Shown here one piece after another: positions 1 to 9,598 of a DNA stretch of 26,525 nt. The notes under the pieces are model-generated. The model saw only the letters and a program-made list of their open reading frames with translations. It did no database searches and was not told the origin of the DNA. The translations under genes were made by a program, and so were the position numbers. Each line of letters opens with the position of its first letter. The stretch's first letter is position 1. The stretch is from JBCCBV01 sp039033855 (lineage in GTDB: Bacteria > Planctomycetota > Phycisphaerae > Phycisphaerales > Phycisphaeraceae): NCBI GenBank assembly GCA_039033855.1, contig JBCCBV010000030.1, positions 1 through 26,525 on the forward strand. Reading direction: 5' to 3'.

Positions 1-2
1 AT

Positions 3-977
3 TTTCACGGGTTGCGGCACACTTGTGGCGCATGGGCGGCGAGCAACGCGGCGGGACCGAAGGCCGTGCAAACACGCATGCGCCACGCCTCGATCTCGTT
101 GACGTTCGACACCTACGGACACCTCATGCCAGACGAAGCCTTGGCTACGGTGCAGCGCATGCCTTTCGGCGAGCCCCAACCCAGCGCCGCCCGCAACGCT
201 CAATGCGGCACCCCCGCAACGCCTGCTGCGGTGACCCCCGCAGCGACGACGGCACCGGGGGTGCGTGATCGTGCGGTTGGGCGCGACGCTTTGCGAACCG
301 GCAAGGGTGGAATGCCCGATGAGGGGCCAGGAACGGGAGCTAGAGCCCCCCTCCCTCACACCACCGGCTGGCCGGGCAGCAGCGGCGACATGGGCGCCCC
401 CAGCGACTCCGCGGCCACGCGCAGCAGTTCGCCCTCGCTCGGCGTGACGCGCCCGTCGTGCGAAACCGCCTTGGCGAGCGCGCGCAGCGCGGTGCGCCGC
501 CCCGTGGGGTTCACGCGCTCGAGCGCATCGAGCGAACGCCCGAGCGTTTCCGCGGAAGGCGACTCGGGTAACGGCGTGTCCTGGCCCATGCCGGCCTCGT
601 CCATCGCCGAAGCAAAGGCCCGCTGCGCCGCTTCGGCGTCCCCCTTCGCCCCCACCCATGACAGCGCGGCCGACACCGCTTGCAGCGCATCACCGGCCGA
701 CGCAAGCGGCGCGCCGCGACCGCGCACGGCTGTTCGTTCGCCGGTCAACCGACGACGCACCAGCCGGCGGAGCGCCCACTCGAACAGCTCCAGCCGTTGG
801 TCGGCGCGGATCAACCCGTCGATCGATGCGAGAAACGCCTCGGTCTGCCGAGCGCTCATGGCTTCGAGCGAGGGCCAGGTCAGGTCGAGCACGGGCAGCC
901 GGGCCTCGATCGGCAGGGCCAGCGCCTCGGCCTCCAGCTTGCGGGTCAGCGTCAGCACCGGCGTCTCGGCGTGTTGA
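3..977 (+). CDS. Tyrosine recombinase/integrase, C-terminal fragment (5' end outside window)
   Basis: The first codons read FHGLRHTCGAWAA, then MRHASISLTFDTYGHLMPDE. This is the end of a tyrosine recombinase catalytic domain: the HxLRHT box with its catalytic His and Arg, the second conserved His of the RHAS segment, and the nucleophilic Tyr in DTYGHL. The N-terminal part lies left of the window. Such enzymes cut and rejoin DNA for phage or island integration. Recognisable integrase sequence ends near nt 185. After that the frame stays open to a stop at 975-977, but the residues are Ala/Pro/Ser-rich and run about 620 nt antisense to the better-supported M48 peptidase gene. I infer that the natural stop was lost, perhaps by a small frameshift, so the true end may be nearer 200-350. 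No att site or cargo is visible. Confidence 0.6.
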   Translation, partial: FHGLRHTCGAWAASNAAGPKAVQTRMRHASISLTFDTYGHLMPDEALATVQRMPFGEPQPSAARNAQCGTPATPAAVTPAATTAPGVRDRAVGRDALRTGKGGMPDEGPGTGARAPLPHTTGWPGSSGDMGAPSDSAATRSSSPSLGVTRPSCETALASARSAVRRPVGFTRSSASSERPSVSAEGDSGNGVSWPMPASSIAEAKARCAASASPFAPTHDSAADTACSASPADASGAPRPRTAVRSPVNRRRTSRRSAHSNSSSRWSARINPSIDARNASVCRALMASSEGQVRSSTGSRASIGRASASASSLRVSVSTGVSAC

Positions 978-2347
978 CCGAGCGCCTGCCACTGCGCCGC
1001 GCGGACCTGCGCGTCGTCGCGATCGAGCAGCAGCGCGTACACCACGGCCCGGGCGCCGAAGGACGAATCCGCTTCTTTCCGCAGCGACGCCGGCGCCTTG
1101 GCTAACAGCTCGCGCGCGTACGCCACGTGGGCGGGATCGACCTCGCCGATGGATTGCACCGCCGAGTGGACCGGGGCTGCGTGTGCATCAGGCGCCGATC
1201 CACCGGCAAAGCCCATGGCCAGGCCAGAGGCCCCGGCATCGCTCGAAGAAGCCCCCTGCGGTAAAGACGCCCCGACCTGCTGGGCCAGCTGCGCGTCGAT
1301 ACGGCGGATGCGTTCCTTGAGCGGCGGGTGCGACGCCAGCGCCCGGCTGAGCGAGCTCGCCACGCCGTTGGCGAACAGCATGTGGCGCACCTCGGCGGCC
1401 TGGGGGTCTTCGATGCGGGATCCCGCCTTGAGCCCGCCGATGGTGGCCAGGGCCCCTGCGATGCCCGTCGGGTTGCGCGTGTACTGCACGGCCGCGGCGT
1501 CGGCCAGGAACTCGCGCTGGCGCGAGATCGCCGCCTGGATCAGCATCCCGAACACCCGACCCACCGCGCCGATGACGATCAGCATCACGCCGAACGCGAC
1601 GAACGCCAGCTTGCCGGCGCCCTCGTTCTTGCCGCTTGAAGAACGACGCCGGCGGGGCGCGTAGAGCATCGAGCGCACCACCACCCAGCCGATGACCGAC
1701 AGCGCCACGATGCCGTGGATCAGCCCGATCAGCCGGATGTTGATGCGCATGTCGCCGTGGAGGATGTGGCTGAACTCGTGGGCCACGACGCCCTGGAGTT
1801 CGTCGCGCGAAAGCCGCTCGACCGCGCCGCGGGTCACGCCGATGACCGCCCTGTCGGGCGCGTAGCCGGCGGCGAACGCGTTGATGCCCGCTTCGTTCTG
1901 CATCAGGTAGACCGGCGGCGCGGGCGTGCCCGAGGCGATGGCCATCTCATCGACGACGTTGAGCAGCGTGCGTTCATTGGGGTCGGCGCTGTCGCGGGCC
2001 ACCAGCTTGCCGCCGAGCATGGCCGCGACCGAGGCGCCGCCGCCCGAACGCAGCTGCGCGGTCTTCACCAGCGAAGACACGCCGATGACCGCGCCCGTGC
2101 CCACGGCCACCAGGGCGAACAGCCCCGGGTTCCACGGGTCGAACCCGCCGTCGGACCCCACACTCGGGATCGACGTGCCGGTTGGCAGCTTGCCCGAGTT
2201 GGAAGACGAATACGCCGCCACCCCGCCGAACACCAGTACCGCGGAGGCGTACACGGCCAAGATCGTGCCCAGCACGGCCAGGCCGAACAGCAGCACCAGC
2301 CGCCCGGAGTTGCGCTTGGCCCGGTCTTGGTGTTCGAAAAAGTCCAT
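356..2347 (-). CDS. M48 family (HtpX-like) membrane zinc metallopeptidase with long C-terminal extension
   Basis: This 663-residue protein is predicted to be a membrane-embedded zinc protease for quality control of envelope proteins. Two hydrophobic helices (about residues 16-45 and 75-95) precede the peptidase domain. The zinc motif HEFSH is at 190-194, with catalytic Glu191 and ligands His190 and His194. The third ligand is probably Glu279 in QREFLADA. More membrane helices lie at about 205-228 and 247-272. A C-terminal extension of roughly 300 residues, mostly Ala/Leu/Glu/Arg-rich and helical-looking, is unlike HtpX itself, which is about 290 residues. It resembles larger M48 proteins found beside LemA. 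It is the last gene of the coaE-rho-lemA-M48 block, 111 nt after lemA. No strong Shine-Dalgarno is seen before the ATG at 2347. The substrate is unknown. Confidence 0.92.
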   Translation of the reverse strand: MDFFEHQDRAKRNSGRLVLLFGLAVLGTILAVYASAVLVFGGVAAYSSSNSGKLPTGTSIPSVGSDGGFDPWNPGLFALVAVGTGAVIGVSSLVKTAQLRSGGGASVAAMLGGKLVARDSADPNERTLLNVVDEMAIASGTPAPPVYLMQNEAGINAFAAGYAPDRAVIGVTRGAVERLSRDELQGVVAHEFSHILHGDMRINIRLIGLIHGIVALSVIGWVVVRSMLYAPRRRRSSSGKNEGAGKLAFVAFGVMLIVIGAVGRVFGMLIQAAISRQREFLADAAAVQYTRNPTGIAGALATIGGLKAGSRIEDPQAAEVRHMLFANGVASSLSRALASHPPLKERIRRIDAQLAQQVGASLPQGASSSDAGASGLAMGFAGGSAPDAHAAPVHSAVQSIGEVDPAHVAYARELLAKAPASLRKEADSSFGARAVVYALLLDRDDAQVRAAQWQALGQHAETPVLTLTRKLEAEALALPIEARLPVLDLTWPSLEAMSARQTEAFLASIDGLIRADQRLELFEWALRRLVRRRLTGERTAVRGRGAPLASAGDALQAVSAALSWVGAKGDAEAAQRAFASAMDEAGMGQDTPLPESPSAETLGRSLDALERVNPTGRRTALRALAKAVSHDGRVTPSEGELLRVAAESLGAPMSPLLPGQPVV

Positions 2348-2370
2348 CGGCCACGACGCCCCATGGGGCC

Positions 2371-2410
2371 GACCTGGCCCGACTTGGCCCGAGTTGGCCC
2401 GAGTTGGCCC
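2371..2410. repeat. Four tandem 10-bp units between lemA and the M48 gene
   Basis: Four consecutive 10-mers read gacctggccc, gacttggccc, gagttggccc and gagttggccc. They lie in the 111-bp gap, just upstream of the M48 start codon. The repeat is close to one DNA helical turn. It could be slippage-derived or a protein or RNA binding array; the sequence does not decide. Confidence 0.85.
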
Positions 2411-2458
2411 GAGCTCGACGACGGCCCCCGCCGAGCGCCGGGCTCAAAGAACCGAGAA

Positions 2459-3061
2459 CTACGAGAAGCTGACCTTGGGCGACGCCCGCTGGGCCTCGTC
2501 CTTGACCTCGAAGTATTCGGCGTCCTGGAAGTTCAGCATCCGGGCGAACAGCACCGGCGGGAACGTCTGCTTGTACGCGTTGTACGTGTTGGTCGAGTCG
2601 TTGAACGCCTGGCGGGCGAAGGCCACCTTGTTCTCGGTGGTGGTGAGCTCTTCGGACAGCTGCTGCATGTTCTGGTCGGCCTTGAGGTCGGGGTAGGCCT
2701 CGACCACGGCCATGAGCTTGCCGAGCGCGCCGGTCAGCATGCCCTCGCTGGCGGCCAGGTCGCGCATGGCGCTGCCGTTGGTCGGGTCGCCGCCGAGGTT
2801 CACCTGCGCCTGGGTGGCCTTGGCCCGGGCTTCCATCACGGCCTCAAACGTTTCGCGCTCGTGGTCCAGGTAGCCCTTGGCGGTCTCGACCAGGTTGGGG
2901 ATCAGGTCGTGCCGCCGCAGCAGTTGGACGTCGATCTGAGCCCAGGCGTTTTTGGTGCGTTCGCGGAGTTGGACCAGGCGGTTGTAAACGGCCACGCCGT
3001 AGAACACGACGACCAGCACAACGACCAGCAGCACGGCCCCGCCGATGATGGCGTAAATCAT
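2459..3061 (-). CDS. lemA: LemA family membrane-anchored protein
   Basis: This 200-residue protein has the LemA layout. One N-terminal membrane helix (about residues 3-22) is followed by the family signature YNRLVQLRERTKNAWAQIDV, RRHDLIPNLVETAKGY and the later FPPVLFARMLNF segment. The rest is predicted to be a long helical bundle in the periplasm or on the membrane surface. LemA proteins have no proven enzymatic role, and they are very often encoded beside M48 peptidases, as here. The start is supported by GGAGG six bases upstream of the ATG. That Shine-Dalgarno sits inside a 14-bp palindrome (3065-3078, aagcct-cc-aggctt on the + strand), which could mask it. The gene lies 48 nt after rho and is probably co-transcribed with it. 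The family call is firm; the molecular function is not. Confidence 0.95.
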   Translation of the reverse strand: MIYAIIGGAVLLVVVLVVVFYGVAVYNRLVQLRERTKNAWAQIDVQLLRRHDLIPNLVETAKGYLDHERETFEAVMEARAKATQAQVNLGGDPTNGSAMRDLAASEGMLTGALGKLMAVVEAYPDLKADQNMQQLSEELTTTENKVAFARQAFNDSTNTYNAYKQTFPPVLFARMLNFQDAEYFEVKDEAQRASPKVSFS

Positions 3062-3109
3062 GACAAGCCTCCAGGCTTAGGTGTAGACAACCACATCGTG
3101 GTGCAGAGC

Positions 3110-4525
<1,416 letters not shown>

Positions 4526-4698
4526 CGGGAGACGGCTCCTGGGGAAGGGGGTTCGGCCGGGTGGATCGAAGAGGTGGGGGTGGGCCGGGGTCGGGGCCGA
4601 GCCAGGCCGGCTCGACAAAAGAAGAATCCGATCGCCAAACGGGGCGGGCGCTTCGCGGCGCGAATGGGCGAACCCGGAAGTCGGCTCCCTCTCGGAGC

Positions 4699-5334
4699 CT
4701 AACCCGCTTGGATGGAGGGGGAATCGGGCGGCAACGCCTGACGGAGCACGTCGGAGAGCGCGGCCCGTAACGCGGCCGCATCCCCCTCGTTGCGGACCAC
4801 ATAGTCGGCAGCCCGGCGTTTGCTGTCAAGCGACGCCTGCGAAGCTTGCCGGCGTTCGAGCTCGGCCGAATCCCAGCCCCGCGCCGCCACCCGGCCCAGG
4901 CGCACCGCTTCCGAAGCGTCCACCATCAACAAGACGTCGCACGACGCGTCGAGCCCGGTCTCCAGCAGCAGCGGGCAGTCTTCCACCACAAACCGTGCCT
5001 CGGGGTCGGCCCAGGCGTCTTGGCGCAGCGCGGCTCGGCGCCGGCCAACCTCGGGATGGATCAGGCTTTCGAGCCAGGCCCGTTCCGCGGCGTCGGCGAA
5101 CACCCGGCGGCCCACGGCCTTGCGATCGACCACTCCCGCGCGGTCCAGCACGCCCGCCCCCCAGCGTTCGGCCAGGCGCTGCGCGTTCTCGGGCGTCTCG
5201 AGCGATTGACGGGCCAAGGCGTCGGCGTCGATCACCCGGCCGCCCCGCTCGGCGAGCTGCGCCGCGACGTACGACTTACCCGACCCCGGCGCCCCCAGGA
5301 GTCCGATCACCGGCTTGGGGTGCGATATCGCCAT
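4699..5334 (-). CDS. coaE: Dephospho-CoA kinase
   Basis: CoaE catalyses the last step of coenzyme A synthesis: ATP-dependent phosphorylation of the ribose 3'-hydroxyl of dephospho-CoA in the cytoplasm. The 211-residue protein starts MAISHPKPVIGLLG with the P-loop GAPGSGKS at 14-21. It continues with the substrate-binding VIDADALARQ, the LIHPEV segment, VVEDCPLLLETGLD and the lid-like VRLGRVAARGWDSAELERR. This order is typical of CoaE, and the length matches the usual 200-210 residues. The ATG at 5334 is used because upstream in-frame codons add a non-conserved stretch; no strong Shine-Dalgarno decides it. The gene is first of a leftward block (coaE, rho, lemA, M48) and diverges from pilB across 288 bp. 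Confidence 0.94.
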   Translation of the reverse strand: MAISHPKPVIGLLGAPGSGKSYVAAQLAERGGRVIDADALARQSLETPENAQRLAERWGAGVLDRAGVVDRKAVGRRVFADAAERAWLESLIHPEVGRRRAALRQDAWADPEARFVVEDCPLLLETGLDASCDVLLMVDASEAVRLGRVAARGWDSAELERRQASQASLDSKRRAADYVVRNEGDAAALRAALSDVLRQALPPDSPSIQAG

Positions 5335-5473
5335 GGAAAAGGCGCCGGGCCGTTCAGAGGGCGTCTCGAACCCGGCCCAGGCGACAGCGACAGTGTATGA
5401 GCCCGGTCTGCGACCCCGCGTGAGACGCACGGGGAAAGAAGGCCCAGTCTCCTCCGAGCGGGCTTCGGTCGCA

Positions 5474-5517
5474 CGTCGGTCGGGCGTCGGTCAGGCGTCG
5501 GTCAGGCGTCGGTCAGG
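5474..5517. repeat. Four tandem 11-bp units in the coaE-pilB divergent intergenic region
   Basis: The unit cgtcggtcagg occurs four times in tandem; the first copy ends cggg in place of cagg. It lies between two divergently transcribed genes, 20 bp upstream of the -35-like element proposed for pilB. Direct repeats in that position could be an operator array, but slippage could equally make them. Confidence 0.85.
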
Positions 5518-5536
5518 CGCCGAGCAGACCTTGTCC

Positions 5537-5565
5537 TTGCCCGGGCCCGGCAAGCCCCGCATAAT
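5537..5565 (+). promoter_or_regulatory. Candidate sigma-70-type promoter for pilB
   Basis: TTGCCC (5537-5542) is followed by a 17-bp spacer and CATAAT (5560-5565). This matches 4/6 and 5/6 of the sigma-70 consensus at ideal spacing, 57 nt before the pilB ATG. The -10 element lies inside an imperfect hairpin (agcccc...ggggct). This is a pattern match only. Confidence 0.4.
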
Positions 5566-5622
5566 CGGGGGCTCGCCCAAGCCTGCCCGGCCGCGGCGCC
5601 CAGACCTCACCGGACCCCGCCG

Positions 5623-7380
5623 ATGTCGAAAAAACGCCAGAACCTCGGCCAGATCCTGTGCGACTGGAAAGTCATCAGCAGCGACCAGCTGCGCGAGGCC
5701 CAGCGGATCGCCGACGGCTCGTCCAAGTCGCTGGGCGAGGCCCTGATCGACCTGGGCTACGCCACCGAGTCCGAGGTGGCCAAGGCGCTGGCGTCGCAAT
5801 TGTCGATGCCCTTTGTCGATCTGGACCAGCCCGACGCCGTGCGGCGCGAGAACCTGGACCTGATCCCCAAAGACGTGATGAAGAAGTATCTGGTCCTGCC
5901 CCTGGGCAAAGAGGGCAACAAGCTCCGCGTCGTGGTGCACGACCCCATGGACCTGACGGCCATGGACGACCTCAAGTTCCGCCTTGGGGTGGACGTCGAG
6001 CCGTCGCTGGGCGCCAAGGGCAAGATCAAGGAGTACCTCGACAACGTCCTGTCAGAAACCCAGGCCAGCATCGACCAGTTGACCCGCGACCTGAGCGTGG
6101 ACGCCAGCCTGGACGCGTCGCTCGACTCCAGCCTGGACTCGTCGATCGATATCGACGCCGCCGGCGACGAACCCGAGGGCGAGCAGGGCCCGATCATCAA
6201 GCTGGTGAACCAGATCATCGGCGAGGCCTGCCGACGCCGGGCGTCGGACATCCACATCGAACCGTTTGAAGACCGCGTCCGCCTGCGCTACCGGATCGAC
6301 GGCGTGTGCGAGGAGATGGACCGCATCCCCAAACGCACCCAGGGGTCGGTGACCGCACGCATGAAGATCCTGGCCGGGGTCAAGGTCGAAGAACGCCGGA
6401 TCCCTCAGGACGGCCGGATCAAGATGCGCATCGGCAACGACGTGATCGACTTCCGCGTGTCGTTCTGCCCGGTGTACCACGGCGAATCCATCGTCCTGCG
6501 TATCCTCCGCCCCGACGCGGCCAAGCTCGGCCTCGAACGCCTGGGCATGGCCGACGACACGCTCCAGCTGTTCAACGAGATCATCCGACGGCCCAACGGC
6601 ATCTTCCTGGTCACCGGCCCCACGGGGTCGGGCAAAACGACGTCTCTGTATTCGGCGCTCAACGAGCTCAACCGGCCGGACGTCAAGATCATCACCGCCG
6701 AGGACCCGGTCGAATACAACTTCAAGGGCATCAACCAGTGCCAGGTCAACATGGGCATGAAGCCGCCGTTGACCTTCTCGATGATCCTGCGTTCGATGCT
6801 GCGTCAGGCGCCGAACATCATCCTGGTGGGTGAGATCCGCGACAAAGAAGTGGGCGAAGTGGCCGTGCAGGCCGCGCTGACCGGGCACATGGTCTTCAGC
6901 ACGCTGCACACCAACGACGCGCCGTCGTCGATCACGCGGCTGATCGACATGGGGCTCAAGCCGTTCCTGGTGGCCAGTTCCATCCAAGCGGTGCTGGCCC
7001 AACGGCTGATCCGCGTGCTCTGCGATGAGTGCAAAGAGCCCGACCCCGAGCCGGACCCGCGCATCATGGCGCTCACCGGCATCAAGCCCGAAGACCTGGA
7101 AGGCCAAACCATCTACAAGCCCGTCGGATGCAGCCGTTGCGGGGGCGCGGGCTATCGCGGCCGACGCGGCATCTACGAGCTGATGCTCATGAACTCCGAG
7201 CTGCGCGAGCTTGCGTTCAAGCGCTCCTCGGTCAGCGAGCTCCGCAAGGCCGCCCTGAACTCGGGCATGCGTGACCTGCTGGGCGACGGCCGGCTCAAGG
7301 TCCTCGCCGGCGTGACCACGCTCAGCGAAATCGCCCGCATCGCCCAGGTCGAAGGCACCGTCGAAGACGAGGCCGCCTGA
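5623..7380 (+). CDS. pilB: Type IV pilus assembly / type II secretion ATPase (PilB/GspE family)
   Basis: This is the cytoplasmic hexameric ATPase that powers pilin polymerisation or pseudopilus assembly. In the 585 residues, an N-terminal MshEN/GspE-N domain (about 5-145) is followed by an Asp/Ser-rich linker (160-178). An N2 domain comes next (about 185-300, with ASDIHIEP and RYRIDGV), then the ATPase core. Visible motifs are Walker A GPTGSGKTT (332-340), the Asp box ITAEDPVEY (357-365), Walker B NIILVGEIRD (398-407) and the His box HMVFSTLHT (422-430). The zinc-binding tetracysteine is CDEC (467/470) and CSRC (503/506). The following pilT argues for a type IV pilus system over secretion, although GspE cannot be excluded from sequence alone. 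No pilin or pilC is in the window. The gene opens a rightward pair with pilT. Confidence 0.93.
   Translation: MSKKRQNLGQILCDWKVISSDQLREAQRIADGSSKSLGEALIDLGYATESEVAKALASQLSMPFVDLDQPDAVRRENLDLIPKDVMKKYLVLPLGKEGNKLRVVVHDPMDLTAMDDLKFRLGVDVEPSLGAKGKIKEYLDNVLSETQASIDQLTRDLSVDASLDASLDSSLDSSIDIDAAGDEPEGEQGPIIKLVNQIIGEACRRRASDIHIEPFEDRVRLRYRIDGVCEEMDRIPKRTQGSVTARMKILAGVKVEERRIPQDGRIKMRIGNDVIDFRVSFCPVYHGESIVLRILRPDAAKLGLERLGMADDTLQLFNEIIRRPNGIFLVTGPTGSGKTTSLYSALNELNRPDVKIITAEDPVEYNFKGINQCQVNMGMKPPLTFSMILRSMLRQAPNIILVGEIRDKEVGEVAVQAALTGHMVFSTLHTNDAPSSITRLIDMGLKPFLVASSIQAVLAQRLIRVLCDECKEPDPEPDPRIMALTGIKPEDLEGQTIYKPVGCSRCGGAGYRGRRGIYELMLMNSELRELAFKRSSVSELRKAALNSGMRDLLGDGRLKVLAGVTTLSEIARIAQVEGTVEDEAA
6100..6147 (+). 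repeat. In-frame 12-bp x4 repeat (DxSL) in the pilB linker
   Basis: Four 12-bp units encode DASL, DASL, DSSL and DSSI (residues 160-175). Units 1 and 3 share codon choice, and units 2 and 4 share another, so a 24-bp block appears to have been duplicated. The repeat lies between the N1 domain and the ATPase part, where a flexible acidic linker is expected. Confidence 0.85.
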
Positions 7381-7414
7381 CGCCTACGCTGACCCCGGGC
7401 CAACGGCTTAGGCC

Positions 7415-7440
7415 CGCCCCCCACCGCCCCCCACCGCCCA
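7415..7440. repeat. Short tandem 10-bp repeat between pilB and pilT
   Basis: The unit ccaccgcccc is repeated about two and a half times in the 124-bp gap between pilB and pilT. It is C-rich on the + strand, so a transcript would have few stable self-pairs. Its function is unknown; it may be simple slippage. Confidence 0.6.
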
Positions 7441-7504
7441 CACCGGCACGCACCACGCCGCGCCTCTCAGACCGCAAGTCCACGCCGGAACCCCAGGAGC
7501 ACGC

Positions 7505-8653
7505 ATGTCCAGCTTCCACATCGACCGCTTGCTCGACACCGTCATCAAGCAGGAGGCGTCCGACCTGCACCTGACCGTCGGCAAGCCGCCGACCGTGCGC
7601 ATGTCCGGCCGGCTCATCGAGCTTAAGACCCGCACGCTCGAGTCGGCCGACACCGTTTCGCTGATGAAGGCCATCGCCCCCGAGCGCTGCCAGAACGAGC
7701 TGCAGGAAGAGGGCTCGAGCGACTTCGGCTTCGCCTATGGCGACATGGACGACCCGGACAACTCCGCCCGCTTCCGCGTGTCGATTTTCAAGCAAAAGGG
7801 CAACACGGCCCTGGTGCTCCGGCGGATCCCCAACCGCCTGCTCGACATCGAGACCATCGGCCTGCCCAAGATCGTGACCGAGCTCATCCGCCGGCCCCGC
7901 GGGCTGTTCCTGGTGACCGGGCCCACCGGCTCGGGCAAAACCACCACGCTCGCGTCGATGATCAACCACATCAACGAGCAGCTCGACCGGCACATCATCA
8001 CCATCGAAGACCCGGTCGAGTACTACCACCCGCATAAGAAGTCGATCGTCAACCAGCGCGAGGTCGGCGTGGGCAACGACGTGCCCGCCTTCTCCGAGGC
8101 CCTGCGCCGCGCCCTGCGGCAAGACCCCGACGTGATCCTGGTGGGTGAGATGCGCGACCTCGAAACCATCGAGTCGGCCGTGGAAGCCGCCGAGACCGGC
8201 CACCTGGTGTTCGGCACGCTCCACACCACCGGCGCCGCGGGCACGATCAACCGGCTGATCGACGCGTTCCCCGTGACCCAGCAGGCCCAGATCCGCGTGC
8301 AGCTTTCGGTGTCGCTGATGGCCGTGCTCTCGCAACAGCTGCTCAAGCGCATCGACAAGCGGGGCATGGTCGCCGCCTACGAGTTCATGGTGGTCACGCC
8401 GGGCATCGCCAACCTGATCCGCGACAACAAGAGCTTCCGCATCGACTCGTCCATCCAGACCGGGCGGAAGTTCGGCATGCAGCTGCTCGACGACCACCTT
8501 TGGTCGCTCTACGAGCGCGGCATCATCGACCCGGGCGACATGATCGACCGCGCCAAGTCGCCCGAAGTGCTGGCCGACAAGATCCGACGCGCCGGCGGCA
8601 AGATCGGCCGGGCCGAGCTCGACGAAGCCGAAGCCAGCACGCCCGGCGGCTAA
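7505..8653 (+). CDS. pilT: Type IV pilus retraction ATPase PilT
   Basis: PilT is the hexameric motor that depolymerises type IV pili, driving twitching motility and DNA uptake. The 382-residue protein begins with the PilT N-terminal domain (EASDLHLTVGKPPTVRMSG, about residues 17-35). The core has Walker A GPTGSGKTT (139-147), the Asp box ITIEDPVEY (165-173), Walker B DVILVGEMRD (209-218) and the His box HLVFGTLHT (233-241). GIANLIRDNK (300-309) matches the AIRNLIRE-type motif that is characteristic of PilT and needed for retraction. There is no tetracysteine motif, unlike PilB. The length is slightly above the usual 340-370 because of a C-terminal tail rich in Lys, Ala and Glu. AGGAG lies 6-7 nt before the ATG. 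It is 124 nt after pilB and probably in the same operon. Confidence 0.96.
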   Translation: MSSFHIDRLLDTVIKQEASDLHLTVGKPPTVRMSGRLIELKTRTLESADTVSLMKAIAPERCQNELQEEGSSDFGFAYGDMDDPDNSARFRVSIFKQKGNTALVLRRIPNRLLDIETIGLPKIVTELIRRPRGLFLVTGPTGSGKTTTLASMINHINEQLDRHIITIEDPVEYYHPHKKSIVNQREVGVGNDVPAFSEALRRALRQDPDVILVGEMRDLETIESAVEAAETGHLVFGTLHTTGAAGTINRLIDAFPVTQQAQIRVQLSVSLMAVLSQQLLKRIDKRGMVAAYEFMVVTPGIANLIRDNKSFRIDSSIQTGRKFGMQLLDDHLWSLYERGIIDPGDMIDRAKSPEVLADKIRRAGGKIGRAELDEAEASTPGG

Positions 8654-8654
8654 A

Positions 8655-8675
8655 CCGCGCGGGCTAAGCGCGCGG
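8655..8675 (+). terminator. GC hairpin just after pilT stop
   Basis: A perfect 7-bp stem (ccgcgcg / cgcgcgg) with a 7-nt loop starts two bases after the pilT stop codon. There is no T tract, so it is a weak intrinsic terminator at best. It may stop transcripts with Rho or protect the 3' end. Two further small hairpins follow at about 8695-8735, before the convergent RNHCP gene. Confidence 0.45.
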
Positions 8676-8759
8676 ACTACGCGGGCATGTTTGTTGCGGA
8701 CGCGCGAAAGCGTCGCGTTGCACTGCGCAACACGACGCTCTCGCTGTTCCCCGCCCCGC

Positions 8760-9173
8760 TCAGCCGGGGGCCCTGGGCGCGGCGCCGTCCAGCAGGTCGA
8801 GCGGAAACGGCGGCGCCGAGAGCGGCCGCAACGCCAAACGCAGCAGCGCCAACTCCGCGTCGTCGCCCGCCACGCGATTGGTGCGCACCGCGCCGCACGA
8901 TCGGCAGCGGTGGACGAGGGCCCACTCGCCTTTCGGCCGGGCTTCGATCGCGATCGGCGCCATCGGGCCACGGCAGGGGTTCGCCCGGTCGCCGGGCTCT
9001 CGGTCCAGGTGCAGCGACCACAAACAATGCGGGCAGTGGTTGCGATGGCGCGTGCCCGGCGCCGAGCGGGGGATCGCGCGTCGACAATGCGCGCATGGGA
9101 ACGACAGGCCGTCCGTCGAACGGCCGCCGGCCGGGCGCGGCGTGCGCCCGGACCTCTGGGGTGAAGGTGACAT
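8760..9173 (-). CDS. RNHCP domain-containing small zinc-ribbon-like protein
   Basis: This 137-residue protein matches the RNHCP family, named after a conserved Arg-Asn-His-Cys-Pro string. Visible features are FPCAHC, then GTRHRNHCPHC (the RNHCP signature), the DREPGDRANPCRGPMAPI region, GEWALVHRC-RSCG, and the ending NRVAGDDAELALLRLALRP with PPFPLDLLD. The paired cysteines suggest one or two zinc-ribbon-like sites. The family function is not established. The first 25 or so residues are Ser/Pro/Arg-rich and unconserved. The ATG at 9173 is chosen because an earlier in-frame start adds only Arg-rich sequence; no good Shine-Dalgarno is present. The gene faces pilT tail to tail across 106 bp and has a long non-coding stretch upstream. 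Confidence 0.88.
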   Translation of the reverse strand: MSPSPQRSGRTPRPAGGRSTDGLSFPCAHCRRAIPRSAPGTRHRNHCPHCLWSLHLDREPGDRANPCRGPMAPIAIEARPKGEWALVHRCRSCGAVRTNRVAGDDAELALLRLALRPLSAPPFPLDLLDGAAPRAPG

Positions 9174-9598
9174 GAAGGAAGGTCCAACCGTGGTACGGGG
9201 TGTCCGAGCGAATCGGGCAGGACCAGACCGGCAACGACAGGCGCGCAGCGATCGCGCGGGTTCCATCGGCCGGCTTGGTCAGGACACAACGGTTGGCATA
9301 CCCCCGCAGGATACCGGCGTCCGGCCCCGTCACGCGAGCCCCAAATGGCCACGTCAACCCCACCCGGCCGCCTCCGGGCCTGCCGCCCTCGATCGCGCCC
9401 GGCGACTCGTCGAATCTGAACAAAAATGCCCTGTGGAAAACCTGACGGAACGCTGTCGCGATACGCCGGTTGGCGGGAACCGAACACAGGTCACTGCGTG
9501 ATGGACGAGGTTACACCTTCGTTTTTGCGCACATCAAGAAACCCGGCAGGATGGTCAAGTTGCCAGGCCCACAGGACCGACATATGGTGACGTAATCC

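Noticed and set aside
9174..9423. A leftward reading (MFRFDESPGAIEGG...) upstream of the RNHCP gene
   Set aside because: It has no stop before running out of phase across the RNHCP gene, no ribosome-binding site and no recognisable domain.
9432..9440. DnaA-box-like 9-mer (tgtggaaaa)
   Set aside because: It is a single imperfect copy with no cluster. It is not enough for an origin or a DnaA-regulated promoter.
7322..9487. A 721-codon leftward frame opposite pilT
   Set aside because: It is mostly the complement of pilT and runs out of phase over the RNHCP gene. No conserved motif is present.
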